Assembly (NCBI GenBank): GCA_964019135.1
Contig: OZ025253.1
Location: forward strand, 5,957,059 to 6,021,058
Reading direction: 5' to 3'
DNA from: Arenicola marina
Lineage: Eukaryota; Annelida; Polychaeta; Arenicolidae
Length of the DNA stretch: 64,000 bases
Of this stretch, positions 24,411-38,088 are shown piece by piece. The notes beneath the pieces were generated by a model that was given only the letters and a program-made list of their open reading frames with translations, searched no databases and was not told where the DNA came from. The position numbers and the translations under genes were made by a program. Position 1 is the first letter of the stretch. The number at the start of each line of letters is the position of its first letter.

Positions 24411-24928
24411 CCCCCACAACATCCTGTGATAATAGCTTGTCGGTTACACAACCGAGCATGAGACGCCGGTTACTTAGGCGTCTGAATGCTGAAAAACCCA
24501 AAGGCCAACCCGAGCGGTGGGAATGAACTACAGGATGGGCGTGCTGGTCGGCCACCTCGATCCCATTTAGGGTAATAGCTTGTATTCCCGAGCATTAAGC
24601 TAAGCCCTCGCGGGGAGAAGGGCACGGCACACCCAGGACCCGAGCACCCCTCCCCCCCCCCACCCCCACCACGGCCCGCAAGGCCCTCAGATATACGGTA
24701 ATGTAATGCCTGGGGGTGTAACATGGACGGGGCAAGCACCCATTAGCCCCGGCGTGCTCGGCTGTAACTGTTGTATTCGGTAGATAGTCACAGCGACGAT
24801 GCAGGGTGTTTTTGTATGTGTTTTTGTGTGTCATGACGCACAGAAGAGAACTGCCATTCAGGGACAGTTACCATGGCAACCCATTCTGCTTTAATCCAGT
24901 TCGCTTGTTATTTTCCCGCGATCGACTT

Positions 24929-27900
24929 TCATATTTTTGCGATGTTTTCCCGCACAAAGTGACTGTTCTTCATCATAAGACTGTATCCAGATACCCCCAC
25001 CCCCCCAATACCTTATGTCGCCCATGGGTGCGTAAAGGTTGCCGCACTCACGAATTCAATGGCCAAAAGCTCGGCATAAGCCTAAGTGAGAGTACGACGA
25101 TATCACCGTTATCATTGCGGCAGGTCATTTACATTTCTACGACAATAGGCTGCTCTTGGTTTAGGAGATCGCAGTAACACAGGCGGGGGGGGGGGGCGTA
25201 TTGCCGAATCACGCAGAAAAAATATTTCTTTATTCCCAGGTCACGATAAATTAAATGGAGAACTCCGCGCATACAATGCAAGGGGTGGACACATGATATA
25301 AATTGGCGCTCTCCCAATTCACGGTTATTTAGAATTCTCAGCTCAAGTTTAACGAAAATGCTTCAGCACGGCGGTCGGTTAATACCCCATTCCCAGTTCA
25401 CGAAGAATTAGTTTATTCATTCCCAGTTCACGGTGAAATGAACACCCCATTCCCTAGGAACGGAGATACCCCCCCCCCCCACACACACAGCTGCACGTTA
25501 CTCTCATGGATTGGTACCATGTATGTGTACCCAGGTACCGGCTCCTGTTCTGTGCTCACTTGTCTCATTATCGAACTTGTGTTGCACCGGAATTCCAAAT
25601 CAATTAAGAATGTACTTTTCCATGGGAAGGCAGCTTATTGGTGAGCCGATGTCCGTAAGTCGTGATGTTGGATTATCAAGATGGACTCCGGTTACTAAAC
25701 CCCGGGAGTAAACAACTGCTATCGCATGCTTGGTCAACGATTAGACTCATCTATTCAAGAATGTAGCTTAACGATCCCAAACATCATGTTCAGACGAGGT
25801 TCTTTCATCTGATACCCATCGCCCTCCCTCCCCGCCCCCTGTTTTATAAAGTATGTCACCCATCGCCCTCCCTCCCCGCCCCCTGTTTTATAAAGTATGT
25901 CACCCATCGCCCTCCCTCCCCGCCCCCTGTTTTATAAAGTATGTCACCCATCGCCCTCCCTCTCCGCCCCCTGTTTTATAAAGTATGTCACCCATAGCGC
26001 TCCCTCCCCGCCCCCTGTTTTATAAAGTATGTCACCCATCGTCCTCCCTCTCCGCCCCCTGTTTTATAAAGTATGTCACCCATCGCCCTCTCTCCCCGCC
26101 CCCTGTTTTATAAAGTATGTCACCCATCGCCCTCTCTCTACGTCCCCTGCTTTATAAAGTATGTCACCCATCGCCCTCCCTCCCCGCCCTTGTTTTATAA
26201 AGTATGTCACCCATCGCCCTCCCTCCCCGCCCCCTGTTTTATAAAGTATGTCACCCATCGCCCTCCCTCTCCGCCCCCTGTTTTATATAGTATGTCACCC
26301 ATCGCCCTCCCTCTCCGCCCCCTGTTTTATAAAGTATGTCACCCATCGTCCTCCCTCTCCGCCCCCTGTTTTATAAAGTATGTCACCCATCGCCCTCTCT
26401 CCCCGCCCCCTGTTTTATAAAGTATGTCACCCATCGCCCTCTCTCCCCGCCCCCTGTTTTATAAAGTATGTCACCCATCGCCCTCTCTCCCCGCCCCCTG
26501 TTTTATAAAGTATGTCACCCATCGCCCTCTCTCCCCGCCCCCTGTTTTATAAAGTATGTCACCCATCGCCCTCTCTCCCCGCCCCCTGTTTTATAAAGTA
26601 TGTCACCCATTGCCCTCTCTCCCCGCCCCCTGTTTCATAAAGTATGTCACCCATCGCCCTCTCTCCCCGCCCCCTGTTTTATAAAGTATGTCACCCATTG
26701 CCCTCTCTCCCCGCCCCCTGTTTCATAAAGTATGTCACCCATCGCCCTCTCTCCCCGCCCCCTGTTTTATAAAGTATGTCACCCATCGCCCTCTCTCCCC
26801 GCCCCTTGTTTTATAAAATATGTCACCCATCGCCCTCTCTCCCCGCCCCCTGTTTTATAAAGTATGTCACCCATCGCCCTCTCTCCCCGCCCCCTGTTTT
26901 ATAAAGTATGTCACCCATTGCCCTCTCTCCCCGCCCCCTGTTTCATAAAGTATGTCACCCATCGCCCTCCCTCTCCGCCCCCTGTTTTATAAAGTATGTC
27001 ACCCATCGTCCTCCCTCTCCGCCCCCTGTTTTATAAAGTATGTCACCCATCGCCCTCCCTCTCCGCCCCCTGTTTTATAAAGTATGTCACCCATCGCCCT
27101 CCCTCTCCGCCCCATGTTTTATAAAGTATGTCACCCATCGCCCTCTCTCCCCGCCCCCTGTTTCATAAAGTATGTCACCCATCGCCCTCCCTCCCCGCCC
27201 CCTGTTTTATAAAGTATGTCACCCATCGCCCTCCCTCCCCGCCCCCTGTTTTATAAAGTATGTCACCCATCGCCCTCCCTCTCCGCCCCCTGTTTTATAA
27301 AGTATGTCGCCCATCGCCCTCTCTCCCCGCCCCCTGTTTTATAAAGTATGTCACCCATCGCCCTCTCTCTCCGTCCCCTGTTTTATAAAGTATGTCACCC
27401 ATCGCCCTCCCTCTCCGCCCCCTGTTTTATAAAGTATGTCACCCATCGCCCTCTCTCCCCGCCCCCTGTTTTATAAAGTATGTCACCCATCGCCCTCTCT
27501 CTCCGTCCCCTGTTTTATAAAGTATGTCACCCATCGCCCTCCCTCCCCGCCCCCTGTTTTATAAAGTATGTCACCCATCGCCCTCCCTCTCCGCCCCCTG
27601 TTTTATAGAGTATGTCACCCATCGCCCTCCCTCCCCGCCCCCTGTTTTATAAAGTATGTCACCGATCGCCCTCTCTCCCATCGCAACATATTGGACTGCT
27701 TTCCACCCATCGGTAGCCTCCTAGACTTAATAGAAATCTTCTTTGGGTGGGAGTTGTTCCCCTGGTGGGCTGCGGGGCAGTGGTGCGAGGTTGGGGGTTG
27801 TGAGGCGAGGCGAGGCCGTGTGTAGGTGGATGGTTGAGAGAGGACGGGGGGCGGGGGGGGGGGGGGGGGGCGCGGGGTACTAAGACGTAAGAACGAATTG

Positions 27901-28608
27901 CGACAGATATGATTCCTCCACCCATGAAGAAAAAGTCCACTTTTGGCGTATGAAAAAGACACCGACTTCGTGAGATCATTTGAAATGACGGCATTTCTCC
28001 GGAGAGGGCCTCTGTTTACAAGGACATGTTATACAAGGCAAGGCGGAGAGGGGCCGGCTGAGTGGATGTGGAGGGGGGGGGGGGGCATCTAGAGTCTGTG
28101 TCGGGCGGCCATCGAGGCGGTAGTATGCAGCGATTGGGATGGGCACGAGATAATCAGATCCACTTCAGAGCCATGAAAACTGCGATACGCCTGACGGGGA
28201 AATCAGATATCACGGTAGTCGATAGAGGGAGGCAAGCTCCAGACATGTGCCCCACGGCGGTGCCTCTGCCTACCGCCCTCCCCCCCTCCACCCCCTCCCC
28301 ACTCTCCCTCACCCCACCCTCCCTCACTCGGTACGGTGACTAGGTACTTTATGCAGTGGCATGATGTAGAGGATACCATTCCTCTGCCTCAGATTCGCGT
28401 GGCCTCAGGGGCTGGCGACGGCGGTTGTCCTGTTATATCGTCTGCTTGCAATGTTGATGGGGGGGGGGGGGGGGGGGTGCTGCCTGGTCCTTCCAGACAT
28501 TGCGTCCATTTCATTTCGTGCTTGTTATCACATTATCGCCATAGGATCTACGTCTTTGCTATGTTCTCATCATAACTTAAGCTGTTCCCCTTCTTTGTTG
28601 CGGCTATC
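24929..28608. repeat. Tandem segmental duplication, copy 1
   Basis: First of two head-to-tail copies. It comprises an 884-bp left flank, a 44-bp satellite array and a roughly 945-bp right flank. The left flank matches that of copy 2 at a constant offset of 3,678 bp with about 2% differences. The right flank matches at an offset of 4,918 bp. The outer and junction breakpoints share TCAT, suggesting microhomology or slippage at the origin. Confidence 0.95.
25813..27663. repeat. 44-bp satellite array, copy 1 (about 42 units)
   Basis: Units of 44 bp, made of CACCCATCGCCCTCCCTCTC followed by CGCCCCCTG and TTTTATAAAGTATGT. The period was counted from successive CACCC starts (25857 to 25901). Main variants are CTCTCTCC for CCCTCTCC, and TTTCATAAAG. 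Each unit carries an AT-rich TTTTATAAAG stretch between C-rich blocks. Confidence 0.98.
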
Positions 28609-31600
28609 ATATTTTTGCGATGTTTTCCCGCACAAAGTGACTGTTCTTCATCATAAGACTGTATCCAGATACCCCCATCCCCCCAATACCTTATGTCGCC
28701 CATGGGTGCGTAAAGGTTGCCGCACTCACGAATTCAATGGCTTAAAGTTCGGCATAAGCCTAAGTGAGAGTACGACGATATCACCGTTATCATTGCGACA
28801 GGTCATTTACATTTCTACGACAATAGGCTGCTCTTGGTTTAGGAGATCGCAGTAACACAGTAGGGGGGGGGGGGCGTATTGCCGAATCACGCAGAAAAAA
28901 TATTTCTTTATTCCCAGGTCACGATAAATTAAATGGAGAACTCCGCGCATACAATGGAAGGGGTGGATACATGATATAAATTGGCGCTTTCCCAATTCAC
29001 GGTTATTTAGAATTCTCAGCTCATGTTTAACGAAAATACTTCAGCACGGCGGTCGGTTAATACCCCATTCCCAGTTCACGAAGAATTAGTTTATTCATTC
29101 CCAGTTCACGGTGAAATGAACAACCCCTTCCCTAGGAACCCCCCCCCCCCCCCCCCACACACACACAGCTGCACGTTACTCTCATGGATTGATACCATGT
29201 ATGTGTACCCAGGTACCGGCTCCTGTTCTGTGCTCACTTGTCTCATTATCGAACTTGTGTTGCACCGGAATTCCAAATCAATTAAGAATGTACTTTTCCA
29301 TGGGAAGGCAGCTTATTGGTGAGCCGATGTCCGTAAGTCGTGATGTTGGATTATCAAGATGGACTCCGGTTACTAAACCCCGGGAGTAAACAACTGCTAT
29401 CGCATGCTTGGTCAACGATTAGACTCATCTATTCAAGAATGTAGCTTAACGATCCCAAACATCATGTTCAGACGAGGTTCTTTCATCTGATACCCATCGC
29501 CCTCCCTCTCCGCCCCCTGTTTTATAAAGTATGTCACCCATCGCCCTCCCTCTCCGCCCCCTGTTTTATAAAGTATGTCACCCATCGCCCTCTCTCCCCG
29601 CCCCCTGTTTTATAAAGTATGTCACCCATCGCCCTCTCTCCCCGCCCCTTGTTTTATAAAGTATGTCACCCATCGCCCTCCCTCTCCGCCCCCTGTTTTA
29701 TAAAGTATGTCACCCATCGCCCTCCCTCCCCGCCCCCTGTTTTATAAAGTATGTCACCCATCGCCCTCCCTCTCCGCCCCCTGTTTTATAAAGTATGTCA
29801 TCCATCGCCCTCCCTCCCCGCCCCCTGTTTTATAAAGTATGTCACCCATCGCCCTCCCTCTCCGCCCCCTGTTTTATAAAGTATGTCACCCATCGCCCTC
29901 CCTCTCCGCCCCCTGTTTTATAAAGTATGTCACCCATCGCCCTCCCTCCCCGCCCCCTGTTTTATAAAGTATGTCACCCATCGCCCTCCCTCTCCGCCCC
30001 CTGTTTTATAAAGTATGTCACCCATCGCCCTCTCTCCCCGCCCCCTGTTTTATAAAGTATGTCACCCATCGCTCTCTCCCCGCCCCCTGTTTTATAAAGT
30101 ATGTCACCCATCGCCCTCCCTCTCCGCCCCCTGTTTTATAAACTATGTCACCCATCGCCCTCCCTCTCCGCCCCCTGTTTTATAAAGTATGTCACCCATC
30201 GCTCTCTCTCCCCGCCCCCTGTTTTATAAAGTATGTCACCCATCGCCCTCCCTCTCCGCCCCCTGTTTTATAAAGTATGTCACCCATCGCCCTCCCTCTC
30301 CGCCCCCTGTTTTATAAAGTATGTCACCCATCGCCCTCTCTCCTCCCCGCCCCCTGTTTTATAAAGTATGTCACCCATCGCCCTCCCTCTCCGCCCCCTG
30401 TTTCATAAAGTATGTCACCCATCGCCCTCCCTCTCCGCCCCCTGTTTTATAAAGTATGTCACCCATCGCCCTCCCTCTCCGCCCCTTGTTTTATAAAGTA
30501 TGTCACCCATCGCCCTCCCTCCCCGCCCCCTGTTTTATAAAGTATGTCACCCATCGCCCTCCCTCTCCGCCCCCTGTTTCATAAAGTATGTCACCCATCG
30601 CCCTCCCTCTCCGCCCCCTGTTTTATAAAGTATGTCACCCATCGCTCTTTCTCCCCGCCCCCTGTTTTATAAAGTATGTCACCCATCGCCCTCTCTCCTC
30701 CCCGCCCCCTGTTTTATAAAGTATGTCACCCATCGCCCTCTCTCCCCGCCCCCTGTTTTATAAAGTATGTCACCCATCGCCCTCTCTCCCCGCCCCCTGT
30801 TTTATAAAGTATGTCACCCATCGCCCTCCCTCTCCGCCCCCTATTTTATAAAGTATGTCACCCAGCGCCCTCCCTCTCCGCCCCCTGTTTTATAAAGTAT
30901 GTCACCCATCGCCCTCCCTCTCCGCCCCCTGTTTTATAAAGTATGTCACCCATCGCCCTCCCTCTCCGCCCCCTGTTTTATAAAGTATGTCACCCATCGC
31001 CCTCCCTCTCCGCCCCCTGTTTTATAAAGTATGTCACCCATCGCCCTCCCTCTCCGCCCCCTGTTTTATAAAGTATGTCACCCATTGCCCTCCCTCTCCG
31101 CCCCCTGTTTTATAAAGTATGTCACCCATCGCCCTCTCTCCTCCCCGCCCCCTGTTTTATAAAGTATGTCACCCATCGCCCTCTCTCCCCGCCCCCTGTT
31201 TTATAAAGTATGTCACCCATCGCCCTCCCTCCCCGCCCCCTGTTTTATAAACTATGTCACCCATCGCCCTCCCTCTCCGCCCCCTGTTTTATAAAGTATG
31301 TCACCCATCACCCTCTCTCCCCGCCCCCTGTTTTATAAAGTATGTCACCCATCGCCCTCTCTCTCCGCCCCCTGTTTTATAAAGTATGTCACCCATCGCC
31401 CTCCCTCTCCGCCCCCTGTTTTATAAAGTATGTCACCCATCGCCCTCTCTCCCCGCCCCCTGTTTTATAAAGTATGTCACCCATCGCCCTCTCTCCCCGC
31501 CCCCTGTTTTATAAAGTATGTCACCCATCGCCCTCCCTCTCCGCCCCCTGTTTTATAAAGTATGTCACCCATCGCCCTCCCTCTCCGCCCCCTGTTTTAT

Positions 31601-33536
31601 AAAGTATGTCACCCATCGCCCTCCCTCTCCGCCTCCTGTTTTATAAAGTATGTCACCCATCGCTCTGTCTCCCCGCCCCCTGTTTTATAAAGTATGTCAC
31701 CCATCGCCCTCCCTCTCCGCCCCCTGTTTTATAAAGTATGTCACCCATCGCCCTCTCTCCCCGCCCCCTGTTTCATAAAGTATGTCACCCATCGCCCTCT
31801 CTCCCCGCCCCCTGTTTCATAAAGTATGTCACCCATCGCCCTCCCTCTCCGCCCCCTGTTTTATAAAGTATGTCACCCATCGCCGTCCCTCTCCGCCTCC
31901 TGTTTTATAAAGTTTGTCACCCATCGCTCTCTCTCCCCGCCCCCTGTTTTATAAAGTATGTCACCCATCGCCCTCCTTCTCCGCCCCCTGTTTTATAAAG
32001 TATGTCACCCATCGCCCTCTCTCCCCGCCCCCTGTTTTATAAAGTATGTCACCCATCGCCCTACCTCTCCGCCCCCTGTTTTATAAAGTATGTCACCCAT
32101 CGCCCTCTCTCCCCGCCCCCTCTTTTATAAAGTATGTCACCCATCGCCCTCCCTCTCCGCCCCCTGTTTTATAAAGTATGTCACCCATCGCCCTACCTCT
32201 CCGCCCCCTGTTTTATAAAGTATGTCACCCATCGCCCTCTCTCCCGGCCCCCTGTTTTATAAAGTATGTCACCCATCGCCCTCCCTCTCCGCCCCCTGTT
32301 TTATAAAGTATGTCACCCATCGCCCTCTCTCTCCGCCCCCTGTTTTATAAAGTATGTCACCCATCGCCCTCCCTCTCCGCCCCCTGTTTTATAAAGTATG
32401 TCACCCATCGCCCGCCCTCTCCGCCCCCTGTTTTATAAAGTATGTCACCCATCGCCCTCCCTCTCCGCCCCCTCTTTTATAAAGTATGTCACCCATCGCT
32501 CTCTCTCCCCGCCCCCTGTTTTATAAAGTGTGTCACCCATCGCCCTACCTCTCCGCCCCCTGTTTTATAAAGTATGTCACCGATCGCCCTCTCTCCCATC
32601 GCAACATATTGGACTGCTTTCCACCCATCGGTAGCCTCCTAGACTTAATAGAAATCTTCTTTGGGTGGGAGTTGTTCCCCTGGTGGGCTGCGGGGCAGTG
32701 GTGCGAGGTTGGGGGTTGTGAGGCGAGGCGAGGCGGGGTGTAGGTGGGTGGTTGAGAGAGGACGGGTGGCGGGGGGGGGGGCGCGGGGTACTAAGACGTA
32801 AGAACGAATTGCGACAGATATGATTCCTCCACCCATGAAGAAAAAGTCCACTTTTGGCGTATGAAAAAGACACCGACTTCGTGAGATCATTTGAAATGAC
32901 GGCATTTCTCCGGAGAGGGCCTCTGTTTATAAGGACATGTCATACAAGGCAAGGCGGAGAGGGGCCGGCTGAGTGGATGTGGAGTGGGGGGGGGGGGGGG
33001 TGCATCTAGAGTCTGTGTCCCGCGGCCATCGAGGCGGTAGTATGCAGCGATTGGGATGGGCACGAGATAATCAGATCCACTTCAGAGCCATGAAAACTGC
33101 GATACGCCTGACGGGGAAATCAGATATCACGGTAGTCGATAGAGGGAGGCAAGCTCCAGACATGTGCCCCACGGCGGTGCCTCTGCCTACCGCCCTCCCC
33201 CCCCCCCCCCCCACCCCCTCCCCACTCTCCCTCACCCCACCCTCCCTCACTCGGTACGGTGACTAGGTACTTTATGCAGTGGCATGATGTAGAGGATACC
33301 ATTCCTCTGCCTCAGATTCGCGTGGCCTCAGGGGCTGGCGACGGCGGCTGTCCTGTTATATCGTCTGCTTGCAATGTTTGGATATTGATAGGGGGGGTGG
33401 GGGTGCTGCCTGGTCCTTCCAGACATTGCGTCCATTTCATTCCGTGCTTGTTATCACATTATCGCCATAGGTTCTACGTCTTTGCTATGTTCTCATCATA
33501 ACTTAAGCTGTTCCCCTTCTGTGTTGCGGCTATCAT
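28607..33536. repeat. Tandem segmental duplication, copy 2
   Basis: Second head-to-tail copy with the same flanks as copy 1. It is about 1.25 kb longer because its satellite array has about 28 more 44-bp units. Flank divergence of about 2%, including homopolymer-length differences in the poly-G tracts, indicates a recent event. Confidence 0.95.
29491..32581. repeat. 44-bp satellite array, copy 2 (about 70 units)
   Basis: Same unit as copy 1. Some units carry small indels (for example CTCTCTCCTCCCC, adding 3 bp, and CGCTCTCTCCCC). The local order of CCCTCTCC versus CTCTCCCC variants differs from copy 1, so the two arrays expanded separately after the duplication. Confidence 0.98.
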
Positions 33537-35020
33537 CATAACTTGTTTAGTTGTTTTGTGTGGATTTCATAATATCGCTCGCCTTTGTTTCTTTTTGTTA
33601 TCTGTGCGGTGGCTCATTACATAACGCATGCCTTGGTGTCTTTTCTCTTCTTTCTTTCCGGCACACGAAGACGTCTTTTGCTATCATGGTTTGGTTCATT
33701 ATTGCTCGTTTTACTAGTTCATTATTGTTCATTTCGGTGGCTGCCGGCCTCACTGACTCAGTGCTGCAGTCCTGTTTGCCCGCGATCAGGGTGCCAATAG
33801 GTCTCTACTCCCATAGTGAGTTTATTCCGTGTCACTGGCGCCAGTGCCATTTAGCCAGACACTGACCTATTTCCCGCCAAAACTAAAGAAGTCAAAATAC
33901 AAATAAAAGTCAGTACTTGAATCATCCAAGATTTCTTTTGTCTATATTCCACGCATGCCAGACTGCCAAATGGAGTCTCTTAGCCTTGCCCGTGATATCG
34001 ATTTACCCCAGGCTTTCAAATTAGTGGTAAACGTCATCTTTTTGTGTGCTTCGCGATGCTTTCTTATAAGTAGCAGTGCCGCGACAGAGTTTGCCACATC
34101 AAAGCCGAAACGGCGATATTTTTTAGGTTTCTTAATTTATAGAATGAAACTATTCATTTTTCTGCAAATTATGATATATATATCGCCCGGGTTTAGCTTT
34201 GGCGGGAAAGAGCTCGATATGCAACTTTAATGTGTTTTTTACGGATTGTAATTCAGGTCATTAAATGTTTGCAGTCCCATCCTCGGCATGGAGAGGGCCA
34301 CGTGCTTGTCCTTTACGCTTTGGACACTTCTGCAACAGCGGCGACAAGTTCTTTGTCAGCGGTCGTACTGAGTAGTAATCAGTTGTTCGGTAGCAGCAGG
34401 TTTTCGCACATTTCTTTAAATGTTTTCATTTTATATCTGCCAGCTGCCTTGTATCTGGCGTTCCGATAATATCTCTTACAGCTTTGTCACACACCCCTCA
34501 CCACCCTCATCCCTCCTTACCTTCCTCACCGGTCGCCACCTCACTTCACTTATCCCCAGACCGGCTAGACAGCGGTGTGCCTCCGCCACTCCTGACCAAT
34601 TGGTCTCGAGCACGGAGTTATTAGCATAAAGTATAATCCCAAACGCTTCCGTTGGCACCCAGTGTTGTCCTCTTTTGTCCTCGCCACTGGTCACGTGACT
34701 AGCAGAGCAATGCCGGCGTTTGTTGACCCCCTTCCCCTCCCACTCACCCCCCCCCCCCCAAAGCCGCCCCCCTCCCAATCACCCCCCCCCCCAAGCCGCC
34801 ATGCCCCCATCGGTCGTTGCTCTATCTGTCTGCCACTTTCGCTCTCCTTTCTTTTTCTGTATGCGACAGTACTTCTTGACAAGATTTTTGTTGTTTATGC
34901 CGCTTTCGGGCAAAAACAGGAACAACAGGCGACCGGCAACACATCTGAATGGCTGACGCCTACGGCAAATTACACAGCGCTGGACGGGACCTGAATGGAC
35001 GTAGATGAACCGCCTGTATT
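33537..35020. other. Intron sequence, nothing recognised
   Basis: Unique DNA with short chance frames and C-rich runs at about 34749 and 34784. No splice-flanked exon with family similarity was seen. Confidence 0.4.
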
Positions 35021-35882
35021 CAACCAGACCGGCCGGAAGTCCGCGCCTGTCGTAACAGGCCGGCCGCGGGTCCGCGTCTGTTCTACCAGGCCGGCCGGGT
35101 GTCCGCGCATGTCCTACCAGGACGGTCGGGTGTCCGCGCCTGTCCTACTAGGCCGACCGGGTGTCCGCGCCTCTTCTAGCAGGCCGGCCGGCTGTCCGCG
35201 CCTGTTCTACCAGACCGGCCGGGTATCCGCGCCTGTTCTGCCAGGCCGGCCGGGTGTCCGCGCCTGTTCAACCAGGCCGGCCGGCTGTCCGCGCCTGGTA
35301 GGACCGCGCCTGTCCTACCAGGCTGGCCGGAAATCGGCGCCTGTTCTACCAGGCCGGCCGGGTGTCCGCGCCTGTCCTACCAGGCCGGCCGGGTGTTCGC
35401 GCCTGTTCTACCAGGCCGGCCGGGTGTCCGCGCCTGTTCTACCAGGGTGACCGGGTGTCCGCGCCTGTTCTACCAGGCCGGCCGGGTGTCTGCGCCTGTC
35501 CTACCAGGCCGGCCGGGTGTCCGCGCCTGTCCTACCAGGCTGGCCGGAAATCGGCGCCTGTTCTACCAGGCCGGCCGGGTGTCCGTGCCTGTTCTACCAG
35601 GCCGGCCGGGTGGCCGCGCCTGTTCTACCAGGCCGGCCGGGTGGCCGCGCCTGTTCTACCAGGTCGGCCGGAAGTCCGCGCCTGTTCTACCAGGCTGGCC
35701 GGGTGTCCGCGCCTGTTCTACCAGGCCGGCCGGCTGTCCGCGGCTGTTCCACCAGACCGGCCGGGTGTCCGCGCCTGTTCTCCCAGGCTGGCCGGGTGTC
35801 CGCGCCTGTGCTACCAGACTGACCGGGTGTCCGCGCCTGTCCTACCAGGCTGGACGACTGTCCGCGCCTGTTCTGCCAGGTT
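35021..35882. repeat. 31-bp GC-rich minisatellite
   Basis: About 27 units of GCCGGCCGGGTGTCCGCGCC plus TGTTCTACCAG. Variants are mainly in GGGTGT (CTGT, GAAGT, AAATC, GGTGG) and TTC/TCC. It contains overlapping palindromic GGCCGGCC-type cores. All plus-strand frames are open, which is an artefact. Confidence 0.97.
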
Positions 35883-36255
35883 TTTTGTGCAATAAGTCTC
35901 TTGTGTAATGGTTCTCTGCTAATTTATTGCCATTCATGTAAATATACAAAATAAGGTCGCTTTTAGGCATTTGGAACACTGCATATGACTTCTTATTACT
36001 TTCTTCGTCGTTCTTTGTATTTGTGTTTCATAACTTCATATATCCACCAAGGCAATGTGCCTGTTTCCTGTAAAACGGCAACATTGCATTATAATCACAT
36101 TCTCGTTGCCTGTCTGTTGTGCAATGCCATCAGTAGGTGGCCTGTGTGGCCGTTCTTCCATGTTCCACTGTTACAGCATATCTCACGTATGACTCACGGC
36201 TATCGTTTACTATAATAATCCACTTCGTGTCAGATGGACTCGTTCTGCTATGTGA
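35883..36255. other. Unique spacer
   Basis: Nothing recognised. Confidence 0.4.
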
Positions 36256-37112
36256 CTAAAAGCCAAGTCAAGTCAAGTCAAGTCAAATATCATTTATTCA
36301 AACCAAGTGTACAAGAAGAAAAAAAAATGGATCCTGCATACATCAAGTCAAAAAAACTAATAATAGTAATAAAACAGGTAAAAAAAGAAAAGAAAAAAAG
36401 TATACACTTGGATGGGGAGACTCCAACAAAGTCATGCTGAGCTCTAACGGTGTGAGCATAGTTTCCGTAGCGAGTATAATGAGTATGCCAAAATAGCCAG
36501 GTAAGTTTTTATTTGTTAATTTCTGATAAAATTTTAATTTTTGTAAATGATGTATGTCTTCTTGTTTTAGTAGATTTAGGCGCTTAAACAATGGTTCTGT
36601 ATGTGCGCTAAACCCGCTCAAAGTAACGATGCGCATGTTTTTTTTTGCAGTTTACATAGTCTGTCTGCTTGATAACCCCAGGCAAGGATACCATAGTTTA
36701 AGTGCGGTAATATTAGAGTATTATATATAGTCAATAGAATATGCTTAGGAAGGGCATATTTCATTTTGGTTAAAATTCCAATTACCGTAGATATTTTACA
36801 AGCGATTTTTCGATATGACTGTGCCACTTCATGTGTTTGTTTATGATTACACCCAGCATATCAAAATTATCTACATGCCCTAAAATAGTGTTGTTTATGT
36901 AAAGCCGGGGAATTTGCACTCCCTTGTGTGGCGTATGAAATACCATAAACTTACATTTGCAAAGACAGTCAATTTATCTTTAACCAGTCGCATATTTGAG
37001 ACAGTTCATTATTTAATATATCGCTACAGTCTAGGGCAGTGGAATCCTTCATAATGAACCCTTAGAATACTTAATAAACTGGTATCGTCCGCATAAATGA
37101 TAAATTTAAATA
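36256..37112 (-). mobile_element. L2-like LINE relic with (ACTTG)n tail
   Basis: Minus-strand, 5'-truncated non-LTR element. The 3' end has a UTR reaching AATAAATGATATTTGACTTG and a short ACTTG pentamer array (36260-36290 on the plus strand), a microsatellite tail of the kind found in L2/Nimb-type elements. Coding remnants run from the catalytic YADD box to the C-terminus. The clade label is a judgement from the motif style. Confidence 0.8.
36396..37107 (-). pseudogene. LINE reverse transcriptase pseudogene including YADD
   Basis: In order on the minus strand: FKFIIYADDTSLLSI with the catalytic Tyr-Ala-Asp-Asp (about 37084-37095), FDMLGVIINKHMKWHSHIEK, ILTKMKYALPKHILLTIYNT, and LPHLNYGILAWG. 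A run of about nine A then breaks the frame (about 36640-36650). RIVTLSGFSAHTEPLFKRLN and LPGYFG follow in another frame. Stops after YADD and the frame break make it inactive. Confidence 0.82.
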
Positions 37113-37990
37113 TTTAAAGTTTAAAGATTAAAGATATCGACACCCGGGTAAAAAAATACACCCAATCACCAGCCGAAACAAACATTATATCATATGATGC
37201 CTGCAACTTAATTCTGGATTTATAAATAGATAGAATATCAGTTATTGAAGGAGCCCTTACAACATGATATCTGACATAACGACTACCAACCCGGCGCCAG
37301 AAAGCACCAGAAATCGAACAACTTCAGAATCAGACGCTCCACCACGTGGTGGGAGTGGGGGGGGGAGGGCGTGGGGGGCTTACACGGGGGAGCGGGTGAG
37401 GCTTAAAAGGGGGGCGTGGTGGGGCTTAAAAGGGGAGCGTGGTGGGGGTCACACGGGGGCGCGGTGGGGCTGGCACGGGGGTCACATCCGGTTTGTCACT
37501 TCCGTCCTCTCGCCCCCTGTCGGCTGGAAGTGTCAAGCCTTTCCTACGCCTCAAATGGAAGGCTGGGTGGTTGGTGGTGGTGGTGGGGGGAGGAGGGGCG
37601 GTGGGAGGGGCGGCGGTGGCCAGCCGCAGCACAGACCATCTTGCCGACCTTTGCCATATATCTTGGCGGCGGTTTTTCCTTTTCTTTCTGTGGCCTCTGG
37701 CGTCCTCTTCCAGAGCTTTGCCGCGTGCTAAAACTCCAGTTTTGCTGATTACACCGTTTCTGAAGAGCTGGTTGAGTCTAGCTCCGGTGGCTGGATGAAG
37801 GAGTGGGGCATTGGAGGGAGGCGGGGAGGGGGATAGAAAGGGGGGTCGGTAAGGACTGAACAACGCCAATTTCAGGCAAACAGTGGATGACGCATCGGTG
37901 AAATAAAGATAAAACTGTCTCTCCTGGTGCGGGGGGAAGGGAGGCGTGCACGGTGGGCATAGAGCGCTGTGGCCAAGGCAAAGGTCCACC
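37113..37990. other. Intron sequence with G-rich patch
   Basis: Unique DNA. About 37340-37480 is rich in GGGG and GTGGGG motifs. No exon recognised. Confidence 0.4.
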
Positions 37991-38088
37991 GGTACATTCC
38001 CGGTACATTCCCGGTACATTCCCTGGACATTCCCGGTACATTTCCTGGACATTCCCATACATTCCCGGTAGATTCCCGGTACATTCAA
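37991..38088. repeat. Short GGTACATTCCC tandem repeat
   Basis: About eight units of 11-13 bp (CCGGTACATTCC, CTGGACATTCC). Confidence 0.85.

Noticed and set aside
24806..25177. 123-codon frame also present in the duplicated copy at 28.5 kb
   Set aside because: Its presence in both copies follows from the duplication. No family, splice or composition support.
35021..35908. Repeat-protein-like frames of up to 177 codons
   Set aside because: A 31-bp unit rotates through all frames, so the apparent 31-residue repeat is a by-product.
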